Source: PWXP01 sp034005525 (lineage in GTDB: Bacteria > Planctomycetota > Planctomycetia > Pirellulales > Thermoguttaceae). Taken from it: a stretch of DNA of 64,000 nt. Position numbers and translations under genes: made by a program. Shown here piece by piece: positions 1 to 8,785 of this stretch. The stretch spans positions 19,303 to 83,302 of the forward strand of contig JAVEUP010000010.1 in the NCBI GenBank assembly GCA_034005525.1, written 5' to 3'. Below the pieces are notes generated by a model. The model made no database searches. It saw only the letters and a program-made list of their open reading frames with translations, and was not told the DNA's origin. Each line of letters begins with the position of its first letter. The first letter of the stretch is position 1.

Positions 1-951
1 CAACTTGAACGGATGTCCCGCTACCGGCACGACACCACAGCCGCCGATCTGTTTATGCACGCCCAATACGCCGATCGTCCGCGGATGAAAGTGGCGGTTA
101 CCGGGGCCTCAGGATTGATCGGTTCAACGCTTCGCCATCTGTTGACCACCGGTGGGCACGAGGTGGTCCCTTTGCGGCGCGACGCCGAGAATCGCATCGA
201 CGCCTCGCCCGCCGAGGGGGCCGACGCCGTCATCCACCTGGCCGGCGAGAATATCGCCTCGCGCCGCTGGTCGGAGCGGCAGAAGCAGAAGATTCGCGAC
301 AGCCGCGTGGAAGTGACCGGCCGGCTGTGCGACGACTTGCTGAAACTGGCCCATCCGCCCAAGGCGCTTCTGGCGGCGTCGGCGGTGGGTTTCTACGGCA
401 ACCGGGGCGATGAGCCGCTACGTGAGACCAGCGCGCGAGGTGATGGGTTCCTGCCGGAGGTGTGCGTGGCGTGGGAAGAAGCGGCCCGTACCGCCCGCAA
501 TGCCGGCCTGCGCGTGGCCGCACTGCGGTTCGGCATGGTCCTCAGTCCGCGGGGCGGGGCGCTGCGGCTGATGTTGCCGGCATTCCGCTTCGGCGCCGGT
601 GGGCGGATCGGGTCCGGCAAGCAGTTCATGAGTTGGGTCACGCTCGACGACGCCGTTTCGGCCATCCATCACGTATTGATGAACGACGGCCTAAGCGGCC
701 CGGTCAACGTGGTCGCACCCCAACCGGTGTCCAATGCCGAGTTCACCAGAACCCTTGCCCGCGTGCTCCATCGCCCCGCGCTGGCTCCCGTGCCGGCTAT
801 AGCAGCGAAAGCCGCGCTGGGCGAGATGGCCGAAGCATTGCTGCTTTCCAGCCAGCGCGCTCTGCCTGGCGTTCTGGAGGAAACCGGCTACAGCTTCCGC
901 CACCCGGAGTTGGAAACCGGACTGCGGCATTTGCTGGGACGATGGGAATAG
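1..951 (+). CDS. SRPBCC/TIGR01777-family NAD(P)-dependent epimerase, 5' end outside window
   Basis: Atypical short-chain dehydrogenase/epimerase of the TIGR01777 (SulA/YfcH-like) family; substrate unknown. A Rossmann motif VTGASGLIG follows the methionine at 85, then HLAGENIA, the SAVGFYG active-site region and the C-terminal LLSSQRALP region typical of the family. An ATG at 85 would give a normal-length family member. However, the frame stays open to base 1, and the residues before it (LERMSRYRHDTTAADL) match the linker that joins an N-terminal SRPBCC cyclase-like domain to this domain in fused homologues. I therefore treat it as the 3' part of a fusion cut by the window edge. Family call is firm; the fusion is inference. 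Confidence 0.85.
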   Translation, partial: QLERMSRYRHDTTAADLFMHAQYADRPRMKVAVTGASGLIGSTLRHLLTTGGHEVVPLRRDAENRIDASPAEGADAVIHLAGENIASRRWSERQKQKIRDSRVEVTGRLCDDLLKLAHPPKALLAASAVGFYGNRGDEPLRETSARGDGFLPEVCVAWEEAARTARNAGLRVAALRFGMVLSPRGGALRLMLPAFRFGAGGRIGSGKQFMSWVTLDDAVSAIHHVLMNDGLSGPVNVVAPQPVSNAEFTRTLARVLHRPALAPVPAIAAKAALGEMAEALLLSSQRALPGVLEETGYSFRHPELETGLRHLLGRWE

Positions 952-1081
952 CACGCAATGGGTACGGTGGGTGGTTCCGGCTGTCAGAGTAGGCGGGTTC
1001 ACCCACGCGTCGGGGTTCAGTCTCCTTTGGGACGCTTCGTTTCAGCATGCTGGAACGCGAACTGCAACGGGCCTCCATGCT

Positions 1082-1780
1082 TCACTCCGCCATCCCTCGA
1101 ACCCATCGGCAAATACTCTCAGGCAGCCGACCGCTATGGGCCACTTCGCCAAGGACGGAACAGGTGCAGTGAGCTTGTATCTCCGACAAGTTGTCGCTGA
1201 CGCTCAGGTCGCCGGGGCGGGGTGAAGGGGTATTGAGGATGATGCCGGCGATGGGCAGCCGGCGGCGCTCGGCCACTTCGACGGTCAGAAGCGTGTGGTT
1301 GATCGTGCCCAAGGCGTTGCGGGCGACAATTACCAACGGTAAGCCGAAGTCGCGGGCCAGGTCGGCCATCAATTCCCGCTCGCCCAGCGGGCAGAGCAGC
1401 CCGCCGGCCCCTTCCACCAAAACGAAGTCGCTGCGGGCGGTCCAGTAGTCGAGCCCGGTGCGGAGCCGTTCCGCGTCGAGGTGCTTGCCCTCCGCCCGCG
1501 CGGCCAGGTGCGGGGCCAGGGGCGCGGCGAAGCGTTGGGGGCAAACGTGCTCAAGTCCCTCGGGACGGCCGGCTGCTTCCCACAAGGCCACCGCGTCGTC
1601 GGAAACCAGTGTGCCGGGCAACGCAGGATCGGACGCCGGGACGACCGTAGATCCGCTGGCCGCCGGCTTGTAGACACCCACACGGCATCCGGCGCGGACC
1701 AGTTCGGCGGCCAGCAGTGCGGCGACGTAGGTCTTTCCCACTTCGGTATCGGTGCCGGTAATGAACAAGCCGGTAGCCAT
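1082..1780 (-). CDS. bioD: ATP-dependent dethiobiotin synthetase
   Basis: Closes the ureido ring of dethiobiotin from 7,8-diaminopelargonic acid, CO2 and ATP, the penultimate step of biotin synthesis, in the cytoplasm. The 232-residue product has the family P-loop GTDTEVGKT at residues 9-17, the KPAASG substrate/ATP segment with Lys38, and VEGAGGLLCP in the middle. I chose the ATG at 1780: longer versions of this frame only run antisense-like through the upstream gene. It begins one base after the stop of the DUF1080 gene, so it is probably co-transcribed and translationally coupled with it. No other bio genes are present in the window. Confidence 0.92.
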   Translation of the reverse strand: MATGLFITGTDTEVGKTYVAALLAAELVRAGCRVGVYKPAASGSTVVPASDPALPGTLVSDDAVALWEAAGRPEGLEHVCPQRFAAPLAPHLAARAEGKHLDAERLRTGLDYWTARSDFVLVEGAGGLLCPLGERELMADLARDFGLPLVIVARNALGTINHTLLTVEVAERRRLPIAGIILNTPSPRPGDLSVSDNLSEIQAHCTCSVLGEVAHSGRLPESICRWVRGMAE

Positions 1781-1781
1781 G

Positions 1782-4154
1782 CTACGGACCCTTGACATAG
1801 AACAGAGCCAACCGGCCGCCGAGTTGCTCGGTGGATGCGTTGAGGGCAAGCGACTTCTGAAACTCAACGGGAGCCAGCCAGAAATATCGCCATGCCAGGC
1901 CCTCGGCCCGCCCGCTGAGGCTGGCCTGAAACTCGCCCGGTTGGCCCAACAGCAGGTCGAGGTTCGGGGCCTGCCAACCGTCTTGCGGTATCCCGTCAAC
2001 GATCAATCCGCCAATACCCGGGTCGCTGCCTTCGGGCAGTTCAGATGCCAGCGCCACCAGCCGCCCGGCGCCTTCGTAGCGCGCGAGCGAATGGCCGCCC
2101 TCTCCGGCCGGCTGGAATACGCCGCGCAAACGCATCATGGCGGCCACCTCTTGCCCACGTTCTCCCTCGGCCGGCTCGAAGCATACTTCGAGCGAGATGT
2201 CCCGGATCGGCTCACTTCCCGTGTTCTTCAGCGAAAACGAAATACCGTTTCCGAACGGCATGGCCTGAGTCGATCCGAACCCATCCCGCGCGAAATGCAC
2301 CAGGTTGTTGTAGTTCTTCGGTCCCGCCAAGCCGGCCAGCCAGAGGCGCACCGGGGTGGAGACAGCCGGCCCGGGCTCGCCGTCGACCGTCACTTCAAGC
2401 CACAAGCTGTCGTCGGCCAGCCATCGCTGATCGGCCCGCAACCGCACGTAGCGGACGATTCCCGCCCCGTTCAGCTCCAGGACCGGCACCGTAGTCCCCG
2501 GCGCGACGGTGGTTGGCTCCGAGGCGGGCCTTGGCAACACTTGCGTATTGCGATAGTCGCCGAAACTGCCCCTTGCATGCCGATAGGCAACGGAATCGAG
2601 CCAGCCGCGGGGAAGCTCCCGACCGCGGCCGGCAAAGCTCGTCACGCGGTAATCCGATGGAAACGTTACGTAGTCGATGCGGTACGCTGCCCGCCGTGCG
2701 CCGCGCAGGACGATTCGCAAGCTCTTTCTGTACGTCAGGCAGGTAATGACGGGGTTTGCATACGCGCTCATTCGCGGCAGCGGGCCCAGCAAGGCGGCGG
2801 CATCGGCCTCGATGCGCGGCTTGTCCTCGCCGTCGAAGTAGAACGCCATCCTTCCCTCGGGCGCGATCTGGGCGACGCGCACCACGGCGCCGGGACCGGT
2901 CAATTCAGCCAGCACGTGTTCGGTCGGATCATCGACCGCAAGGCCTCCACCGACCGTGCCCGTGACGATGCCATCGTCCTCGGCTAAGAGCCAGGGGTTC
3001 ATCAGGCGGTCGACCACCTGGGCCGCTTGCTTCGGCGGGGGGCGGCGCCATGCGTCGAGCCCCATTCCTTCGGGCGCTTCGAGTACCATGACATTCCGGA
3101 ACCGGGTCCAATGGCCGTGGTCCTGGAAGCCCAGCCAACCGCGCAGGTTCCGGTTCCGCAGTTCCGGATGATGCTCCGTGTTGTCGTGCTGAACCAGTTC
3201 GCCGTTTTCCCACGCCGTAATCATGTAGCCGTGTGCCTGGACGACCAGGTGATTCCATTGCTCCGACCTGTAGGCGATTGCCGCGGGCGGCATGTTTCCA
3301 CAGATGGACATATGCCCGGCCATACTCAGGTTGGGATCGTCCCACATCTGCAATTCCATTCCGTCGCGAGTGGGCCAGCCCTCACGGGGCGTTCGGATGC
3401 CGAGGCCGGAGTTGGCGCCCTCCGCCATCTTGTATTCAAACGAGACGGTGTAGTTGCCGTAGTCCTTCTCGGTGCGCAGGTAATCACCGGCCTGCTCGGT
3501 GCGCACGATCTGGCCGTCCTCGACCCGCCACTTCGACAGATCGCCGGGCGTCCACCAGCCGGTCAGGTCGGTGCCGTTGAAGATGGGCTTGCCGGCCGGC
3601 TCGCGCACGCGCATGTCGGCCAGGGTTCCTTCGCCGGCGGCCAAGGCCAGGCCCAACCCGAACCGGCGCCGCGGGTCGACATCGACGGTCCATAACGGGC
3701 GTTCGTTGACGGTCAGTTCGAGCTTCCCGCCGGTACGGCGGAGCATGGCCGTGTGCCGGTCCCCGGCCTTTCGCTCGACTTTGCCGCCGGCGTCGAGCTG
3801 CGAATCGCCATCGGCCAGTTGCCCGCACCGGTCGCCTTCGCGCAGCATGATGGTGAGCCCGGCCCCGTTTGGCGCCTCGGGCAGCGAGAGCTTCCAGGCG
3901 CCGCCCTCTGAAAGGTCCCACTGCCAGCGCAGTTCAAACTCGCCGAAGAGGAACCCTGAAAGGAGCGGCGTTGCTTCCGCCGAGCCGCTAAGCACGCCCC
4001 CGGTCATGGTCCACCCGGCGGGCTCCGCCTCGCCGTGATCCCAGCCCAAGAGCGAATCGGGCCGGAACAGCCGCACGCCGAACGAATCACCGGCGGAAAG
4101 CGGGACCTGGCAGAGCAACACGGCGGATAGGGCCAGCGCGGAAAGCTTTGTCAT
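1782..4154 (-). CDS. Secreted DUF1080 (3-keto-disaccharide hydrolase-type) protein with DUF2961-like C-terminus, paralog 1
   Basis: 790-residue exported protein with an N-terminal signal peptide of about 22 residues. A first ConA/DUF1080-like segment covers roughly residues 27-190. A clear DUF1080 domain follows at about 190-365 (IFNGTDLTGWWTPGD, then GMELQMWDD). A third part at about 375-560 (EHVLAELTGPGAVVR, FYFDGE, RIDYVTFP) resembles DUF2961/GH172. DUF1080 members include 3-keto-disaccharide hydrolases, so a role in extracellular glycan breakdown is plausible but not shown. It has the same length as the second copy at 6397-8769 and similar sequence (about three quarters identical by eye). 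bioD starts just past its stop. Confidence 0.85.
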   Translation of the reverse strand: MTKLSALALSAVLLCQVPLSAGDSFGVRLFRPDSLLGWDHGEAEPAGWTMTGGVLSGSAEATPLLSGFLFGEFELRWQWDLSEGGAWKLSLPEAPNGAGLTIMLREGDRCGQLADGDSQLDAGGKVERKAGDRHTAMLRRTGGKLELTVNERPLWTVDVDPRRRFGLGLALAAGEGTLADMRVREPAGKPIFNGTDLTGWWTPGDLSKWRVEDGQIVRTEQAGDYLRTEKDYGNYTVSFEYKMAEGANSGLGIRTPREGWPTRDGMELQMWDDPNLSMAGHMSICGNMPPAAIAYRSEQWNHLVVQAHGYMITAWENGELVQHDNTEHHPELRNRNLRGWLGFQDHGHWTRFRNVMVLEAPEGMGLDAWRRPPPKQAAQVVDRLMNPWLLAEDDGIVTGTVGGGLAVDDPTEHVLAELTGPGAVVRVAQIAPEGRMAFYFDGEDKPRIEADAAALLGPLPRMSAYANPVITCLTYRKSLRIVLRGARRAAYRIDYVTFPSDYRVTSFAGRGRELPRGWLDSVAYRHARGSFGDYRNTQVLPRPASEPTTVAPGTTVPVLELNGAGIVRYVRLRADQRWLADDSLWLEVTVDGEPGPAVSTPVRLWLAGLAGPKNYNNLVHFARDGFGSTQAMPFGNGISFSLKNTGSEPIRDISLEVCFEPAEGERGQEVAAMMRLRGVFQPAGEGGHSLARYEGAGRLVALASELPEGSDPGIGGLIVDGIPQDGWQAPNLDLLLGQPGEFQASLSGRAEGLAWRYFWLAPVEFQKSLALNASTEQLGGRLALFYVKGP

Positions 4155-4296
4155 GATGAACGTCTCTTGCGAGTGTTCTTACTGTGCAGCCATACACCGG
4201 AATACCACCGGGGACTCGGGGACAGGCTCGCATTCTTTTTCAAACAAGTCGTCGTGCAAGTGGCCACAATTGGCTGCTGGCTGACGGCCCCTGCCA

Positions 4297-6027
4297 TTAC
4301 CGCTTCGGTTTTGACCTCTTCGCAACAGCCGCTATGGCGTCCAGCATCTCACATACCTCGTTCGGCACGTCCTTCGGCTTCATAAGTCCGACCAATTCGT
4401 AGAACTGGCTCTTTCGCATGGCGAGTGGAATATCCATCTTCCTGGAGAACGCCCGAAACACTGGGGCCAAAACATCGTCGGACGCCTTCACGTCTGCAGA
4501 CCATGGGTCCTGACTCTTCAACGTCTTGATCGCGTTTGACACCTCGGCAATCGCCTCCCGCATCGCCGTTATCCGGAAATCTTGCTCGGCCAAGGCGAAC
4601 AGATCATTAGGTTCGCCGCTCGAAACGTATGCCATCAGGACAGCTTCCGTGCAGAAGTAGTTTTCAATCTCATTTCTGGACCACATCCGTTCCGTCAATC
4701 CCTGCGCGTCCTGCAATTCGGCATCTATCCGGTCAAACAGGGCGAGACCCACCAGATCTGTTTTTGCTTCGCGCAAGCCATGGAAATGTTCGCGTGCCCG
4801 TTGCGGCAGATTTGTAGCCACGTAGTGCACGAAGGGAGCATCGAGGCATTTCTTGGCCGGATGACTGAGAAGATCAGCAAAGGCTTGAAGAATGGCCAGA
4901 TCCGTCGCGTCTTCCACGTACAAAACCCACCCTTTTTGCTCCGCCTGGTAGTAGTGCTCGAAACCGATGTCCTTGAGTACTTTGAGTACTTGGCTGCTGC
5001 GATCGGTCAGGGAGTGAGGTTGGCCTACAAATGCGACGACTCTTCCCCGCGTGGCGGCCTCATTCAGCACGACCTCGGAATGGCTTGCCGCAACGATTTG
5101 CGAACGCTGAGCCTGAGCGACATCCGTAATGAGGTTGTAGGTTTGGCGCTGACGTAGAATCTCAAGATGCGCGTCCGGCTCATCCAGAAGCAGCACGGAA
5201 TGGGGGTTGGCGTACAGGTGCGCCAGTAGTAGCAGCGTTTGCTGTAAGCCGCGGCCGGAACACGATAGGTCAAAGACTTTGTCGTTTGGCTCTCGGTACT
5301 GCATCGTGATTTCGGCAGTTGCCTCCCGGAATTGCGGGTCTAGAAGCTCAACTCCAAAAAGGGATTTGATGTGGCCGACGATTTCGTGCCACTTGGTAGC
5401 CAAGGCATCATCAGAGAATATGCGATAGCACAGGTTGCGCAGAACTTCGGCAGTCTGCCCTTGCCCCAAAAGGACGCCGATCTCGCCGGGTTGCTTCAGA
5501 TGCTCTCGATCTGCAAGCCCTGACATGGGGGGCAGGAAGGCGACGGTCATTGGCTCTCCAAGGTCGGGCACCGGCATCCGCTCCGGGCTCTTCTCCTCGC
5601 TCAACCTCAGTGGTCGACAGTAAAAGGATTCCTCATTAGCGTAGTCGAACTCCAGGCCGCACGACCATGTCCTGCCTAGGTTGACTCCTTCCACGATGAT
5701 GTCGATGCGGATGTTCTGTGTCTTGAGGGTCTTACCACGGCCGCTCATACTACGCACATGCAGGTCGTGCCATAGGAGATTCGCATCGGGGACGGGAATC
5801 GAAATGAGGTCGCGCCGGTTGATCGCCAAACCGATACGCTTCTCTCTCGACGACTTCACGCCACGGCGTGCAATCCACTGCCTGTACCCAATATCCCACA
5901 AAGCAAGCGCCTGAAGTGCCGTCGTCTTCCCGGAGTTATTCGGGCCGATCAGAACCACGCTCTCGCCAAGGTCAATCGTCGCTTCTTCGAACCGCTTGAA
6001 GTTGCGCATTGTCAGTCTTGTGATCAT
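4297..6027 (-). CDS. OLD-like AAA ATPase with TOPRIM-like C-terminal region
   Basis: 576-residue SMC/OLD-type ATPase. Walker A is GPNNSGKTT at residues 28-36, an ABC-like signature LSCSGRGLQQ lies near 255, and Walker B SVLLLDEPDAHLEI near 280. The C-terminal part from about residue 365 has a TOPRIM-like start (LYVEDATDLAIL), a later acidic patch (ALFDRID) and the RNEIENYF segment common in ATPases of this class. Relatives are nuclease effectors of antiviral systems (OLD, Gabija GajA, PARIS AriA), but I cannot assign it to one. GC content is visibly lower than in the neighbours, suggesting acquisition. It lies between two DUF1080 paralogs, four bases after a small ORF. Confidence 0.8.
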   Translation of the reverse strand: MITRLTMRNFKRFEEATIDLGESVVLIGPNNSGKTTALQALALWDIGYRQWIARRGVKSSREKRIGLAINRRDLISIPVPDANLLWHDLHVRSMSGRGKTLKTQNIRIDIIVEGVNLGRTWSCGLEFDYANEESFYCRPLRLSEEKSPERMPVPDLGEPMTVAFLPPMSGLADREHLKQPGEIGVLLGQGQTAEVLRNLCYRIFSDDALATKWHEIVGHIKSLFGVELLDPQFREATAEITMQYREPNDKVFDLSCSGRGLQQTLLLLAHLYANPHSVLLLDEPDAHLEILRQRQTYNLITDVAQAQRSQIVAASHSEVVLNEAATRGRVVAFVGQPHSLTDRSSQVLKVLKDIGFEHYYQAEQKGWVLYVEDATDLAILQAFADLLSHPAKKCLDAPFVHYVATNLPQRAREHFHGLREAKTDLVGLALFDRIDAELQDAQGLTERMWSRNEIENYFCTEAVLMAYVSSGEPNDLFALAEQDFRITAMREAIAEVSNAIKTLKSQDPWSADVKASDDVLAPVFRAFSRKMDIPLAMRKSQFYELVGLMKPKDVPNEVCEMLDAIAAVAKRSKPKR

Positions 6028-6031
6028 GGCA

Positions 6032-6238
6032 TCATCCTCTCTTGTCGAGACCTAAAGCCTTCGCCTCTTGGCACAAGTCGTGGAGCAACTCCTTCATGTG
6101 TACCTCGCGCCACTTGACACTCAGATCGCCGAAGAAAGCGCAGTAGAGAAGAGCGGCGAACACAGAGTCGATCCTTCCTGCCGCGTCTTGGCGATCGTCG
6201 GCCATAGCGAGTGAAGGATAGAAAACTGCTTTCACCAC
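6032..6238 (-). CDS. Small unrecognised protein upstream of OLD-like ATPase
   Basis: 68 residues from a GTG at 6238, or 57 from the ATG at 6205; neither start has a strong Shine-Dalgarno. The sequence is mixed hydrophobic and charged (FAALLYCAFFGDL, then KWREVHMKELLHDLCQEAK), reads like a small helical protein and resembles no family I know. It ends four bases before the ATPase start, so the two are probably co-translated. It could be a partner or inhibitor of the ATPase, or the remnant of a longer gene. Confidence 0.5.
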   Translation of the reverse strand: MVKAVFYPSLAMADDRQDAAGRIDSVFAALLYCAFFGDLSVKWREVHMKELLHDLCQEAKALGLDKRG

Positions 6239-6323
6239 GGAGTTTAAGCGTAGCAGGGAGAAACTGGCAAGTCAATGGGGTGCCATTGACACAGGGCGAC
6301 TCTTTGGGCAGCTCAGACACCGG

Positions 6324-6388
6324 GTGACTGTATCCTTTGCTCGCAGTAGAGAGGATTGCCCGCGCCGCCACCCCGAGAACGGTTCCCC
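6324..6388 (+). repeat. Dispersed ~65-bp intergenic repeat, copy D
   Basis: Begins GGTGACTGTATCC and ends CGCCGCCACCCCGAGAACGG. It aligns with the copy at 18647-18710 and, reversed, with 63577-63641. It lies just beyond the stop of DUF1080 paralog 2, at the junction with the ATPase module. Confidence 0.6.
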
Positions 6389-6396
6389 TACGCGAG

Positions 6397-8769
6397 CTAC
6401 TGCCCCTTGACGTAGAACAGAGCCAACCGGCCGCCGAGTTGCTCGGTGGATGCGTTGAGGGCAAGCGACTTCTGAAAGTCGACGGGCGCAAGCCAGAAGT
6501 ACCGCCATGCCATTCCGCCGGCGCGTCCGCTCAAGCTCGCCTGAAACTCGCCCGACTGGCCGAGCAGGAGGTCGAAGTTCGGCGTCTGCCAGCCGTCCTG
6601 CGGCGCGCCGTCAACGTTTAGCTCGGCCACGCCGAACTCATCGCCTTCGGGCAACTCGCACGCGAGTGCCACGAGCCGTCCGGCGCCTTCCCATCGTGCA
6701 AGTGAGTTCCCGCCTTCTCCGGCAGGCTGGAACACGCCGCGCAGCCGCATCATGGCGGTCACGTCCTTGACGCGTTCTCCTTCGGCCGGCTCCACGTTCA
6801 CTTCCAGCGAAATGTCTCCAATGGGTTCGTCGCCCGTGTTCCGAAGTGTGAACGATATGCCGTTGCCGAACGGCATGGCCTGGGTCAATCCCGATCCATT
6901 CCGGGTGAAATGGACCAGATTGTAGTAGTTTCTCGGGCCTGCCAGGCTGGCCAACCAGAAACGAACCGGAGCCGACACGGCCGGTTCCGACTCGCCGTCG
7001 ACCCTGACGTCCAGCCAGAGGTTGTCGGTCTTCAGGAGTGAGTTGTCCATGCGGAACCGCACATAGCGGACAATCCCCGCCCCATCCAGTGTCAAGACGG
7101 GCTCTGCCGCCCCGGGCGCCAAGGTTGTTTGCTCCGACTCGAACCTCGGCAGCACGCCCGGGTTGCGATAGTCGGCGAAACGGCCCTTCAGGTGCCGGTA
7201 CACGACAGAATCGGGCCAGCCGCGGGGAAGCTCATCGCCCCGGCCGGTGAAGGTCACGATCCTATAGTCTGCCGGGAAGGTCACGTAATCGATCCGGCAG
7301 GCAGCCTGCCTGGCGTCGCGCAGGACGATCCGCAGGCTTTTCGCATACGTCAGGCAGGTGATGAGCGGGTTTTTATATTCGCTCATTTGCGGCAGGGCCC
7401 CCAGCAAGGCGTCGGCGGCGACCTCGATGCGAGGCTCTTCCTCGCCGTCGAAGTAAAACGCCAGCTTGCCCTCCGGCGTGCCTTGAGCGATGCGCACTAC
7501 CGCGCCCGGGCCGGTCAACTCGGCCAACACATGCTCGCCCGGCTCGTCCTGAGCGATCTCTCTGTTGACCACGCCCGTACCGATACCGTCATCGGCGGCG
7601 AGCAGCCACGGGTTCATCGCCCGATCGATCACGTGGGCGGCTTGTTTCGGCGGCGGTTTGCGCCACAGATCCAGTCCGGTTCCCTCGGGCGCCGTGAGCA
7701 GGTTGATGTTCCGGAAGCGGGTCCAGTTGCCGTGATCCTGGAAGCCGAGCCATCCGCGCAGGTTCCGGTGCCGGAGTTCCGGGTGGTGTTCCGTGTTGTA
7801 GTGCTGGACAAGTTCACCGTTTTCCCACGCAGTGATCATGTAGCCCTCGGCTTTGACCACCAAGTGATTCCACTGCTCTGACCGGTGCGCGATGGCCACT
7901 GGGGGCAGGTTGCCGTAGATCGACATTTGTCCGCCTTTGCCCATGCTCGAACTGTCGAGCATCTGCAATTCCATGCCGTCGCTCGACGGCCAGGCATCGC
8001 GCAGCGTGCGCAACCCGAGGCCGGAGTTGGTGCCTTTTTGCATCTGGTAATCGAACGAGACGGTGAAATTGCCGTACTCCTCATCCGTTCGAAGGTAGTT
8101 TCCGGCCTTCTCGGTGCGAACGATCTGGCCGTCCTCGACGCGCCACTTCGACAGGTCGCCGGGCGTCCACCAGCCTGTCAGATCGGTGCCGTTGAAGATG
8201 GATTCGCCGGCCGGCTCCTGCACTCGCATGTCGGCCAGCGTCCCTTGGCCGGCGGCCAAAGCCAGCCCCAACCCAAACCGGCGCTGCGGCTCGATGTCGA
8301 CGGTCCACAACACCGCATCGTTGACGGCCAATTCCAGTTTCCCTCCGGCACGGCGGAGCACGGCCGCGTGCCGGCCTTCGGCCTTTCGTTCGACCTTGGC
8401 GCCGGCGTTGAGTTGCGTATCGCCATCGGTCAGTTGGCCGCACTGTTCGTCCTCGCGCAGTACGATGGCAAGGCCCGGTCCGCTCGGCGCCTCGGGCAAC
8501 GAGAGCTTCCAGGCGCCCCCGTCCGAGACGCTCCACTGCCAACGCAGTTCGAAATCGCCGAAGACGAACCCTGAAAGGAGCGGTGTTGATTCGGCGGTGC
8601 CGTCGAGGACATACTCGGCCATCGTCCACCCGGCGGGCTCCGCCTCGGCATGATCCCAGCCCAACAGCACATCGGGCCGGAACAGCCTGACGCCGAATGA
8701 ATCATCGGCGGCAAGCGGAACGGTGCAAAACAACGCAACAAACACGGCGAGCCAGGAAAGCCTTCTCAT
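6397..8769 (-). CDS. Secreted DUF1080 protein with DUF2961-like C-terminus, paralog 2
   Basis: Same architecture and same length (790 residues) as the gene at 1782-4154: signal peptide, ConA-like segment, DUF1080 domain (IFNGTDLTGWWTPGD, GMELQMLDSS), then a DUF2961-like part (EHVLAELTGPGAVVR). I chose the ATG at 8769 because it aligns with the start of paralog 1 and has AAGAG upstream; ATGs at 8778 and 8817 are also in frame. The last 65 bases before and including the stop (6413-6477) are identical to 1798-1862 of paralog 1, although the rest has diverged. It starts 16 bases after the AroE-like gene, suggesting an operon. Confidence 0.85.
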   Translation of the reverse strand: MRRLSWLAVFVALFCTVPLAADDSFGVRLFRPDVLLGWDHAEAEPAGWTMAEYVLDGTAESTPLLSGFVFGDFELRWQWSVSDGGAWKLSLPEAPSGPGLAIVLREDEQCGQLTDGDTQLNAGAKVERKAEGRHAAVLRRAGGKLELAVNDAVLWTVDIEPQRRFGLGLALAAGQGTLADMRVQEPAGESIFNGTDLTGWWTPGDLSKWRVEDGQIVRTEKAGNYLRTDEEYGNFTVSFDYQMQKGTNSGLGLRTLRDAWPSSDGMELQMLDSSSMGKGGQMSIYGNLPPVAIAHRSEQWNHLVVKAEGYMITAWENGELVQHYNTEHHPELRHRNLRGWLGFQDHGNWTRFRNINLLTAPEGTGLDLWRKPPPKQAAHVIDRAMNPWLLAADDGIGTGVVNREIAQDEPGEHVLAELTGPGAVVRIAQGTPEGKLAFYFDGEEEPRIEVAADALLGALPQMSEYKNPLITCLTYAKSLRIVLRDARQAACRIDYVTFPADYRIVTFTGRGDELPRGWPDSVVYRHLKGRFADYRNPGVLPRFESEQTTLAPGAAEPVLTLDGAGIVRYVRFRMDNSLLKTDNLWLDVRVDGESEPAVSAPVRFWLASLAGPRNYYNLVHFTRNGSGLTQAMPFGNGISFTLRNTGDEPIGDISLEVNVEPAEGERVKDVTAMMRLRGVFQPAGEGGNSLARWEGAGRLVALACELPEGDEFGVAELNVDGAPQDGWQTPNFDLLLGQSGEFQASLSGRAGGMAWRYFWLAPVDFQKSLALNASTEQLGGRLALFYVKGQ

Positions 8770-8785
8770 GGTTGTCATCTCTTGG

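Noticed and set aside
4155..4296. A mobile-element scar containing a GGGGACTCGGGGACAGG stretch downstream of the ATPase
   Set aside because: Too short and no second copy found in the window.
6024..6491. Long minus-strand ORF overlapping the small ORF and the end of DUF1080 paralog 2
   Set aside because: It reads the conserved paralog 3' tail in a different frame and shares only that shadow translation with the equivalent frame near bioD.
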